Source: Triparma columacea
Taxonomy: Eukaryota; Sar; Bolidophyceae; Parmales; Triparmaceae
Length of the DNA stretch: 54,174 nt
NCBI GenBank assembly: GCA_030267965.1
Contig: BRYA01000582.1
Span: forward strand, 1-54,174
Reading direction: 5' to 3'
Shown here: positions 1 to 10,521 of the stretch, in pieces
Layout of the letters: each line of letters starts with the position of its first letter
How positions within the stretch are numbered: position 1 is the stretch's first letter
Translations under genes and position numbers: made by a program
Notes under the pieces: model-generated
What the model was told of the DNA's origin: nothing
Databases searched by the model: none
The model's input: the letters and a program-made list of their open reading frames with translations, nothing else

Positions 1-675
1 ACCAAACTCGCAGGGGTAACTGTAGGAGTCACCCCATTGAAGATTGAGGGGGTGAACGTCACAGTGGCAGGGAGGTCTCCTCCTGTAGCTTCATCTAAGG
101 CTGTTCCATCATTCCGCGTTGTTTTGAAGGAGACCCATGCTCCACTTGCCCCTGCATATTTCTGGTTTGTTATCGCGTTGATAGCTAATTGCACTGTCGT
201 TCCTGCATCAACTGTTGTTCCTCCTGTTCTTGTTATTGTCACCTCCTTGCCGTTCACAGCAGTGGTCGTAGTACCGTCGATACCACTTGTGAGGCCTGTG
301 AATTGGGAGGGAAGGAGTTGATTTGGCGAAGAAGGAGACGAACGTGCCATTAATAGCGAGTTAGAATTGTTCACTCAGGGTGTCATTTCTGCGCCAATTG
401 CGCAATTCTCTCACAAACGAGGGCCCTTGTGAGCAGATACTGTCCCTTCTCCCAAACTTACTTGTTGTATCAGACCCAACTGCGGCAAACGACGTTGGAA
501 ATTCTATGACGATCTTCCCGTCGTTAGGTAAATCTGTACCGGTCGTAAACGATACGGTGGCAGTGCCAACGGCTCCAGCAACGAGCGAAGATGGCACAAC
601 TGTGGGCGCAGAGGCGAAGGCAGCCTCAGTCCCTTCCATGGTAAAAACTAATATTACAATAAACAACACTCTCAT
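1..675 (-). CDS. Secreted repeat protein, N-terminal part (runs off window)
   Basis: Exon 1 is 462-675 and exon 2 is 1-295, cut by the window edge; the intron 296-461 has GTAAGT and CACAG ends and the phases agree. The chosen ATG at 675 starts a clear signal peptide (MRVLFIVILVF, then small residues and an AAFASAP cleavage-like stretch). The mature part is Thr/Ser/Val rich and beta-strand like, with no Cys. A unit opening PTVVPSSLVAG returns about 110 residues later as PTVTPASLV at the window edge, so it is probably a tandem-repeat surface or secreted protein. It is divergent to the large surface protein that starts at 1018, and the two may share a promoter. The family is not recognised; repeats of this kind are common in stramenopile surface proteins (general knowledge). 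An ATG-like start at 807 would add 44 basic residues before the signal peptide and is less likely. Confidence 0.6.
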
Positions 676-1017
676 CCACGCGCCCGGCCCTGACTTTCTC
701 AGGACCGTGTTGGTTTTCGCGCTTCCTCTCACCAGGGCCTCATTATTTCCATTGTTGACCCTCCCCCCCCGTCCCCTCCTCCCTCCCTTTATAACTGTGA
801 AGTCCATTCTCGTTGGATACCGTTGGAGTCCAAAGCAGCGACGGTCACGTGCCCTTTTATTGCCTTCGACAAAACGCAGAAACTCAATAACTTCGTTTAG
901 CCCCTTGTCCCAAAGCTGAGGCTTTTTGCTTCAAACTTTAGCGTACCGCCGCCTTGACCTGCCCTGCAAGGCCCATTTGGTTTTTTCACCCCCGTGTTGC
1001 CGCGTCTGTGTCTTCAG
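676..1017. promoter_or_regulatory. Divergent intergenic region between two secreted-protein genes
   Basis: This 342-bp stretch separates the start codons of two divergent genes that both encode signal peptides. It holds a C-rich run near 760-785 but no gene and no clear TATA box that I can defend. Calling it a shared promoter is inference from the arrangement. Confidence 0.35.
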
Positions 1018-4000
1018 ATGCGGTCTCCGGCCCCACTTATTTCGGCGTCTCGATTCCTCGCCCTCTTCCTAGTCCTCATTTTGCTCACGAAGGTCCCCCC
1101 CTCGAGCCCTCGTCCAACAAGAAATAACTTGGCTTATGACCCGCGGTTTCACAAAAGTAGAGGCGCATTTCATGCGTTGGAGAAGTATGTTAGCGCGGCT
1201 CGTGCCGCAACTTCCAATAGTAGACTTGATGAACCAATAGGTGAGCAAACTGCCATAACCTTTCCTCCCGCCCCACTTTATGGTTCTAACCCGCTAATAC
1301 CCTCTCGACTTCCCCGTCCTCACACTAAGACTATCCAATTCATGACGTCATTTCGATTCATGAAGCTAATCGGCGTATATTCCGTCGAAAATTACAGGCG
1401 ACAACAAATGCTCCAACTAGTGCACCCACAGATGCGCCGACCGACGCGCCAACAGATGCGCCGACCGACTCGCCGACCAACGCGCCAACTGTGGCCCCAA
1501 CATCATCCCCCACTGCTGCCCCAACATCATCCCCCACTGCTGCCCCAACATCATCCCCCACTGCTGCCCCAACTGGTGCGCCAACGACATCTCCTACCAA
1601 TGCTCCTACGAGCTCCCCTACCCCCGCGCCTACTCCGTGGTGGGATGGCTATCACGATTACGTGTCCGTTTTCAATGTGAAGGATACGCCTGGCACTGTG
1701 GGTGAAATTACTTTTGCCCTTGACTACCTCGCCGCTGACCATGATGCATACTTTGCCACGTCCACTTCTGATACGGATTCTCACAACCTCACCATGTGCT
1801 ATAGGTTTGAGAACGAGCACTTTCAGCACTACCCGCACGAGAAGATAGATGTAAGATTCATCTCGCAGGTAGATAGTTGGACAGGGTCTCCTAATTGGGC
1901 CGTGGTGGACGTGCCAGAGGTCCTTCACTTTCGCGGGTACGGCATCAACGACGGGGACAGCATTTACTTTGTTGAGAGTCACCTCGAATGCAACTTTAAC
2001 GAGACGACCTCCCGCGCTCACCTTCGCGACTTCAGTTCCGACCCAAACAAGTTGACTGACGCCAAGCACAACGTCGTTCAAGTAAACGCAACTGGCCATG
2101 CTAACTTTGCTTTCGCGACGGCAAATTCAGGGAAGGACTATGCCCTCTGCTACAAGTTTCAGACGGAGATTCCCTACCGCGTTGACAACTACACCATTTC
2201 GGTCGCCCAGTTGCACCAAGTTAGGCAATCCCATGGAGATCTTGGTGTCTCGGTTGTTGACTATCCTAAGTCGTACGAGCTCCTTGGGAGCTACCTTACG
2301 CATGGAGACCTCTTCCGATGGGGGATCAATTCCGACTGTAATGATCCTGCCGAAGTTTACGAGGAGGGCGATAACACTCTTCACCTTAACACTTCGCACC
2401 CGAATAATACGTTCCCCCAGACGCTTTACTCCACGGTCATGAACACAACCATTACCATGAAGCCTTCGGCCACGGGTCTGAATCTGACTCTTTGCTACAA
2501 GCACAGGGATGAGCCTTGGACAGCCTATGACTTTTTCACCAACGACGTGCGTATGATTCATAACATTAGCACCCTCTTTGGTGACTTCAATAACTCGGTG
2601 TCAGACCAACCAAAGGTGAGAATCGACAAAGACAACGGATTTAGCTCACCACACAACCAACGCGACGACTCTTACCAACTTATGCAATCCTCCCTTTTCG
2701 CGGCCTGCTTCGCTTCGCTCTTCGCAGCATCTCCAATTTAATGGTCACGGTCTGAACCGCGGGCGCATCTCCGATAAAGCTAAGTTCGTGCATGCCGATG
2801 CATCGACCTATGACATGTGCAATATGCCGAGCCAAAATGCCCTGCTCACTAATGCGGACGATGCCGTCGATCAGCACAAGATTGTCCTTACCGAAAGCTC
2901 GGGGGAACTAGGCAGTAAATTTACTTTTTCGCCTGATACTGCCGGACAGGTGGTCCATCTGTGCTACAAGTTCGACGGAGAACCGTACCAGGTCTACCCA
3001 TTGTTGAATATGCGGGTACATCACGTCTCCTCGATGTCATCCTATCAGGGCGACACCTCCTATATAGTTGCACATGTAACCGAGCCATTGGCAATAAATG
3101 GCTCCTTTGTAACTGCTAGCGACCACGGTAGGTGGGTCACTGGAGATGCCGCCACTGATGCAGACTGCGAGGATGCTGCCAAGATCCTCTTGTCGGATGA
3201 CATTGCAAACGATGTCGTTCAGACAAATAATGAGGAACCAATTGTGGTGAATCAATCCATTGCTGAGGAAACTGCCAATCACGAGAGAGATGGGAAGATT
3301 ATTACGTTCCGGTTTAATTCTTCCTATATGGGGGAGTCGCCGAAATACTGTCACAAGTTCAAGAATGAGCCTTACAAGCTTTACCCCAACATGACCACAA
3401 AAATAGCTCACGTAAACGCCATTACTGTGGATGTAGGTGATATTGACGTTGCGGTAGTCAATTATCCCAAGACCTATACGTTTCACGGAGGTCATGTTAC
3501 AGATGTTGACGTCGTCAAGTGGACGACGGGAGGTGAGATGATGAGATCCACAGATCAGACGAGATGAGATGAAATGAGATGAGATGAGATGAGATGAGAC
3601 GAAGAATGAAGCACGAGTTATAACTGTAACGTCAACTTCGGCTGTAAATATACACGAGCGCACACAGACAAGACTCGCTCCCTCGCTCCCTAACCAATGC
3701 TGTAATTCTCACCAATCCTTCGAACGTTATTCTCGATTCCCTTTGCTCGTCGCAGAGTGCACGACTTCTATAAATTCCCACGTGCCTACTTCTGGGGCGC
3801 TTCGTAGACGCAGGCTACAAGCGACAACGGATGCCCCTACGGACGCTCCCACGGATGCCCCTACGGACGCTCCCACGGATGCTCCGACAGACGCTCCCAC
3901 GGATGCTCCGACAGACGCCCCTACTTCAGCTCCCACTGCCGCGCCAACACTTGCTCCTACCCCTGCCCCTGTCATAGAAGACACTCGAGAAGTCTTGAAT

Positions 4001-7000
4001 TCATCGGCGACGTTCAACTTCACCGCTGATCACAGCGGTGATGTGATCAATCTATGCTACAAATTTGGCAATGAGCCCTACAGACTTTACAATTCTGTCG
4101 GGGGCGGCAAGGATTTTAAGGCCGACGTCCGCATGATTCACAATATGACTACAGAATCTGGGGAATGGAACCGTTCAGTCGTCCACTACCCAAAGCCCCT
4201 TGAATTTCACGGGCATGGGCTTAAAAAAGGTGATAGGGCGAAGTTCCTCATCTCGCCATTTCAAGTCTCCGACTGTAACGATGCCAGTAAAACGGCGGAA
4301 CTCGTGAACAATGCCCTTGATGAGATGGAGATTGGTCTAGATTCCGACAGCGTGAGAAATGGCTCTGCAACTTTTATGTTTGATGCTCAGGCCGGTGGCT
4401 ACTGGGTTGCCCTTTGCTATGCTTTTGAGAATGAACCCTACCAGATATACTACCAATTGAGATCCCAGGTCAACATGCTCAGACATCTCACTGCACTGAA
4501 AGGGGACGTTGACGTTGCTGTCGTTGACTACCCCAAAACGATGTACTTTAGTGGTGACTTCTTGTCTGAGGGAGACCAGTTCCGATGGGTCGACCCGTCT
4601 AATCATGATGCATGTAACCTCACGTCTGATATTTATCATGACACGCCTCAGCTTGCTCATCTCTCCCATCTACCACATGCCCCCGAACATGTTCTCGCAC
4701 TCAACACCACGCTCCTTCTTCAGTTCCCGTCTCCAATCTCGCCTTACGCCACCACGACGTTTAACACATTCACTATGACCCCAAAGTCCGCTGGCCGCAA
4801 CAATACTCTGTGCTACAAGCATAGGGACGAACCTTGGAAGATTTATGAGCATTTTTTCCACGATGTGAGAATGATCCAGGGATATTCTACGTCCTCTGGC
4901 GATGTAAATGTTTCTGTTGTTGACCAAGATAAGCCGCTCACCATTACTGGGCCTGGCCAAGACCACACTGCAGATCGGGTGAAGTTCGTGAAACGGTTCG
5001 ACTTGAATCATCCATCAAATGTCAATTACTTCCTCGGCAATCAAGGCTTCGTTGACGGAACTGTGTCGGGGCGTGAAGTTGAGTTCGATGATTGTGACAA
5101 TATGACGAGAACAGCATTTGTGAATGGCGAGGATTATGTAGACGAGTCCTACCTTCGTGGCGGTGCTACCACTACGATAAATTTCTCAGACTCTTCAGGT
5201 GGTTATGTCGTCATGCTTTGCTACAAGTTTGGCAGTGAGCCCTACCAGCTGTACACCCAATTTGTCTCCCAAGTCCACATGGTTAGAAATCTTACGTCGT
5301 ACCAGGGCGGTTCGGATATGATTGTGTCTCACGTCAAGGAACGCATGGCTTTCCATGGAGATTACATCACAAATCTTGACAAGGCTCGATGGGTCGTTGG
5401 AAATGGGGCCGATGGTACTGATGCTGACTGCGAGAAGGGGGTTCTTGATACCCATGTTGCTATTTCGAAGGGGTTCAAGGACGTCTTCAATGCTAACCTC
5501 AACATTACGACGTCTGTTGAGCAGTTCAACTACACCTACTTTGACTTTGAGTCAATCGTGACCAACCTTACTAATCCAAATGCTGTGTATCCGGTCACTA
5601 ATAGCCCTGCGGTGGGAGGGCATGAGCATACGTCTCATGAGGCCACGTTCCTTTTCAATGAGTCTTATGCAGGATTCTCCCCTGTCCTTTGCCACAAGTT
5701 CAAGAATGAACCTTGGAAGATTTACAACAATATATCTACTCGGATTGGCCATATTTCTTCTCTTTCGGTCTACGAGGGAAAGGAACATGTCGCTGTCGTT
5801 GATTATAGAAAGGACTGGTTTTTCCACGGTGGCCACATTGAAGCGAATGACAGGTTCAAGTGGGTTCTATCTTCCACGCCCGGTTGCGGCTACGATGATG
5901 ACGGAGAGTACAGCCATGTATTAAATTCCACAGTGAAGCGGCGGTTCGGTCTCGTTGAAGAAAGGCAGGGAGTTCGGAAGCGAGGTGGATCCTTCAATTT
6001 CACCGATGTTTCCAAGGGGGCTCTTGTGAAGCTTTGCTACGGCTTCAGCAATGAGCCTTACCGACCTTATCTAGAGTTTCCGCTAGATGTCAGGATGGTT
6101 ACGTCTAGCACTGCATCTGTTGGCAGCGCAATGCAGGCAGTCCCCTTCTATGAAAAGGGTTTCTTTTTTGCTGGTCAGGGCCTGAAGCTCGGGGATATGG
6201 TTAAGTGGGTGCAGTGGTACTCGGATTGCAGCGACGACGCGGGAGTTGATCTCAAGGACGGCAATGTGAAACTTGTCAAGAATACCTACGCCAGGGCTGA
6301 TAAAGTATTGCTCCCCACTGGCGTAGAGGGGTCATACGCCGATGTCATGTTTACTGATCCTGCTTCTGGGCTGACGAAACTTTGTTACAAGTTCGAGGAC
6401 GAACCCTTTATGGAGTATTGGGCTTTGCCAGTTTGGGTCAACGGGATAACTTCGATCGTCGCTAGTGAAGGGAGTGATGACAAGCTGGTCGTTGGGTATG
6501 CCAAGGAATTTTTCTTCGATGGATCCGGCGTCGCAGATGGCGATGTGGCAACTCTTGTCGATGTACAGGCCACAACAGATGGGCAGTGTTTACCTGGTTC
6601 TTCCTTGCTCACCACTGTCACGGCCACGGTGGATTCAGATGGCAAGGGCATCTTCCAGACTTTTGATAAATCCTACGCAGGAAAGAGCTTCCTTCTTTGC
6701 TACAAGTTCGGTTCTGAGCCTACGAAGCTTTTCAGTCACGTTAGGGTGGACATGCTTACGATGGGCACCTTCAAGGCCGTGGCTGGATCCAATTCTTCTG
6801 CCGTTGTTGCCTACACGAAAGTTCTCCAGCTTATGGGCGGGCAGGTAGCGGAGGGTGACCGGGTGAAGTGGGTTGAAGGAGTCGCGACTGATGTAGAGTG
6901 TCAGAGTGCTATTTCAGGTGGAATGCTGAACGCCTCGATTGTCGATAACGATCACAGGGTGTCCTTTGATTTTTCGTCGCCGTCCCCTGAGGGCTCCGGT

Positions 7001-10000
7001 TTCCTCCTTTGCTATGGATTCAGAAATGAACCCTTCAAGCTTTACGATGAATTTGCCTTGAGAGTGAATGGTTTGAAGACGATTGGAGGGCTCAATGAGA
7101 CTCACGCCATGATTCACACCTCTCAACCTCTTGGGTTCCATGGGGATGGAGTAACGGATCTTGACTCATTTAAGTTCGTGTCGTTGGGCTCTGATTGCAA
7201 TGACCCTACTGCCTTAGGCGCTGGGAGCTCCCTTGGCAAGGTTACGTCGGCAGCCTCATCTGTAACTTTCACCGCCCCAGAAGCAATGCTTGTCCTGTGC
7301 TATAAGTTCTCGGACGAGCCCTTCAAGCGCTACGACAATTATTCAGTTACTGCTCTCGCCGGAGAGATAAAGAAGTCGTCGACGATGACCATTGTAGTGG
7401 GTCATGAGAAGCTCGTTAAGCTCCAGGGAACCTTCGGTGTATCAACAGCTGATTCCATTAAGTTTGTCCCCAATAGTGCCGATAATTGCGAGGATGCTGG
7501 GGCTCTAGGGGAAGGTCCCGACAACGATGCAAGGGCTACCACCGTTTATGTACCCATGAATTTGACCCGATCCTTTGACACCGCCAGCATGAACGCAGGC
7601 ACGAGTTTCTATGAGCTCACGGCGCTTGAAGGAGTCGACAGCTCGTTGCCTCTCCTTCTCTGCTACAGGTTCGGCCCGCCAACGACGAACTATACGTTGT
7701 TCCCTCAGATCAACTTAAAGGTGATGGAAATTACGCGCCTCTCGGTTGATATGACGGTGTTGTCGACCTTGAACGCAGAGGTTGAATTCACGTTTTCAGG
7801 TTTTGGTGTAGAAGATAGTGACATTGCCTACTTTGCTGACCCCGCACTGAGCACCGATGCAGACTGTGGCACATTTGCGACGGCTGGTGGGTCGTCTGAG
7901 GCTACAGTGGTTGCTGGAAAGGCTTCTTACCAGTTCACCTCGGGTTTCTCGTCCATAGTGTTGTGCTATAAGTTTGGCGGCGAGCCATGGAAGATATACA
8001 AGGGACTTGAAGTGCTTGACACTGCAGTTGCTGAGGAGGAAGTCGAAGAGGTCTTCTTAGAGGCCCCAGCTGAGGTCAAGTTGTCCTTAGCGGGTACCGT
8101 AGACGACATTCCTGTGGGTTCTCCTGCCAGGGTAGCGTTTGAGACGAATTTCGTAAACGATATCAGTGGAGCGTTGGGGATCGATACCTCCCGTATCACG
8201 ATTTTGAGCATCGTGTCCGGTTCAATCATTGTCAATTTTGAGATCGCAGTTTCGCAAAACTCGGCCGAGCCGCTGGTGACCGAGCTCGTAGCAGAGCTGG
8301 TGGCGCAAGTGAATGATCCGACGTCTGCGATAAACTCGGGGAATGTAACGTCAGCTGTGCAGGCGGCCCCATCGGTAGAATACTTGGAGGTTGAGGCCCC
8401 AGTCGTCGGAACGGTTACGGCTTCTGCCGTCATTGTTGTCCCGTACCAAGAGTCTGGTATTTTCAATTTTGATGACTCCGAATACTACGCTACTGAAGGC
8501 AGCGGGACGGCTAGGCTAAAGATTGTGAGGACCCACGGGACGTTTGGTGACGTCGTTCTGAGGTACACCACCGCCCCGGGAACTGCGAAACCCGGGTCTG
8601 ACTACGTCCACACTTCTGATACTGTGACTGTGAAAAATGGGCAGACTGAGGTTGTCGTTGAGATTCCTTTGATCGACGATAGCGTTCTGGAGCGGCACTT
8701 TGAGACTTTCGATGTTTTCATCAAGATAGATGACATTCTGACAAATCCCTACTACGGATCTGTCGGTTACAATGCGGTTGTCGGTACCATGAGGAATGCA
8801 ACCGTTAGGGTTTATGACTGGGGTGAGGGAGGGGCGCAGATCGCTGGAACTTCTTTTGTGGCGTCTGATAACGGCCAGGGTTCCACTTCGGACATGAAAA
8901 GCTGGGGAATTTTAGGCAACGAAGCTGAGGATTTGTTCATAGATGAGGCTCAGTCGATCTGGGTTGATTCTCACGGCCTCTCTGGAAACGACATAAGGTA
9001 CAGTTCGTCGGAGTACAACGACAAGTGCGATTATGCTGCACCACTGAAGCCCTGTGGTTACTCTTGCCAGTACGGAGACCACGCTCTAGCCAACCCTTCC
9101 ACAGGGGAGCCCTCGACGGTGCTGCAGTTGGACGGCAACGGATATGTAGCATCTATGCAGCCCTTCGACGATTCTGGCACAAACACTCTAACGGTCGCAA
9201 TGTGGACGAGGGGAAGCAGCATGGCGAGTGCCCCGAAAGGAACTCTCTTCAGCTACATGGTCAACAGTACCGAGAATGAGGACGAGAAGGGGTTCCATGA
9301 GATACTTCTGAGCGATCACAAGGATCTCAGCTTACTTATCAAAGACAGGGTTGTTGAAGCGGACGATAGGTACGATGGGAGCACGGGTGGAGACCGCAGG
9401 GGTATCAGGCTGGGGGTGAACTTGGCGGATGATAGTTGGCACTTTGTAGTGGTCACCTGGAGGAGCGCTGACGGCAGAGTTTTGTGCTTTGTCGATGGCG
9501 CCAAGGTCTTTGACGGAGGTCCTTACAAGTCTGGGGAGCTTATTAGGACCGGGGGGAGTTCCATGGTCGGCTTGGCGCAGGATGGCCCATGCCAATACAC
9601 CTCAGAGGGGCTATTGAGTAGCTGCGAGCTGAAGGAAAACTCTGGGTTCATTGGTCAGTTGCAGAATGTCATCGTTTCGAGGACTTTTGCAACTCAGGAG
9701 GTTGCCGCTTCCATGATGCGGGTGCCTGTGCAGGTTTCGATGGATTCAGTTGCGTTGTTCTGGAAATTTGGCGTGTCGACGTCTACCGGTCGGGTCGTCT
9801 CTGATTCGTCTGGCAGGGGTTTCTCGCCGTACCCCGGAGGCAATAGGGGCTACGCTTCAACGAGCGGCTCTAGCCTCGTCGTGGGCACGCCGAAGAGCCT
9901 AGCTCCTCTGTACCCGTGTGGTGAGATCTACGCCAACATATGGCACTTCCACGCTGCTGAGGCGACTTATAGGGGTGATCTACTGCGGGCTTACGGGGGC

Positions 10001-10354
10001 AGGCTACAGTTTAAATTGATGGCATCAAGCTACAACGGCAACAACAGAAATGGGAGGGGTTCCGTAGTGATAATTGCACAGGACGGAACGGCAATCTCGT
10101 ACAAGAGAATCTTCGGCGCGCCACACGCTAATGGCGGTGTAGGGAAGTGGAACTATTACAGCGTTGTCATGAGAGAGGACCACGGCTGGTATTCTGAACC
10201 TGAGGGGAAACTCATAACGAGGGACCGATTTGAAGCTGTCCTCAAGCAAGTTGACAAAATCTTGATAAGGGGGGATGAGTACGTGTACGGAGGGGAAGGA
10301 TCCGGAATGGAGGTGGTGGCGATTAATGACGTCGTCCTCTATGAGAAGGCTTGA
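1018..10354 (+). CDS. Giant surface protein: 17 CYKF repeats, Calx-beta, LamG-like and laminin-B-like domains
   Basis: Predicted exons are 1018-1240, 1366-2615, 2728-3532 and 3756-10354, giving about 2,958 residues with all phases matching. A signal peptide (RFLALFLVLILL) is followed by an Ala-Pro-Thr-Asp linker. Then come 17 units of about 100-130 residues, each with a core like LCYKF(G/S)(N/D)EP(Y/W) and a later FHG(D/G)H-type strand; a second Pro-Thr linker lies before unit 6. After the units are a segment with a GSI.V.F core (about 2200-2310), a Calx-beta domain (about 2332-2428), a LamG/concanavalin-like domain (about 2547-2742, with WHFVVVTW) and a C-terminal laminin IV/B-like domain (about 2815-2958, with QVDKILIRG). 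It is probably an extracellular matrix or wall protein, perhaps adhesive and Ca-binding. No membrane anchor is visible. The exon 2 start is the least certain point: acceptor 1365 keeps an RRKLQATT motif that recurs at the second linker, while 1431 is an alternative. Confidence 0.8.
1388..1640 (+). repeat. Pro-Thr coding repeat, first copy
   Basis: Tandem 12-nt units encode A-P-T-D, A-P-T-S and S-P-T-A type tetrapeptides at the start of the first repeat block of the surface protein. Such linkers are probably O-glycosylated (known for Pro/Thr linkers, inferred here). Confidence 0.8.
3535..3602 (+). repeat. GATGA/GAGAT microsatellite in an intron
   Basis: A run of five-base units (GAGAT, drifting to GAAAT and GAGAC) begins directly after the donor of the third intron of the surface protein (3533-3755). 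It has no coding role. Confidence 0.85.
3815..3975 (+). repeat. Pro-Thr coding repeat, second copy
   Basis: Tandem A-P-T-D tetrapeptide codons follow RRRRLQATT in exon 4. The preceding motif and the tetrapeptides match the first linker, which marks the start of a duplicated block. Confidence 0.8.
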
Positions 10355-10356
10355 TC

Positions 10357-10362
10357 AATAAA
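10357..10362 (+). terminator. Poly(A) signal AATAAA of the surface protein gene
   Basis: AATAAA lies 2 bp after the TGA stop of the surface protein. Its position fits a very short 3' UTR; use as the signal is inferred. Confidence 0.4.
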
Positions 10363-10397
10363 AGAAAAGATGAAAGAGCCAATGCACGTAACTCAGT

Positions 10398-10521
10398 GTA
10401 ATGTTATATATATTTGTAATCAAAATGCCGTGTTGGTGTTCAATTTCTTACCAAAACGTGTAATGTTATATATATTTGTCCCAAGAATGCCGTGTTGGTG
10501 TACAATTTCTTACCAAAACGT
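10398..10521. repeat. 62-bp tandem duplication in a convergent 3' region
   Basis: Two units (10398-10459 and 10460-10521) start GTAATGTTATATATATTTG and end TTACCAAAACGT, with only a few differences. The second unit covers the stop codon of the convergent kinase gene (10510-10512), so the duplication contributes the last codons of that gene as predicted. Confidence 0.9.

Noticed and set aside
1432..1440. Exon 2 of the surface protein starting at 1432
   Set aside because: Phase-compatible, but it would drop RRKLQATT, which recurs before the second linker; 1366 was preferred.
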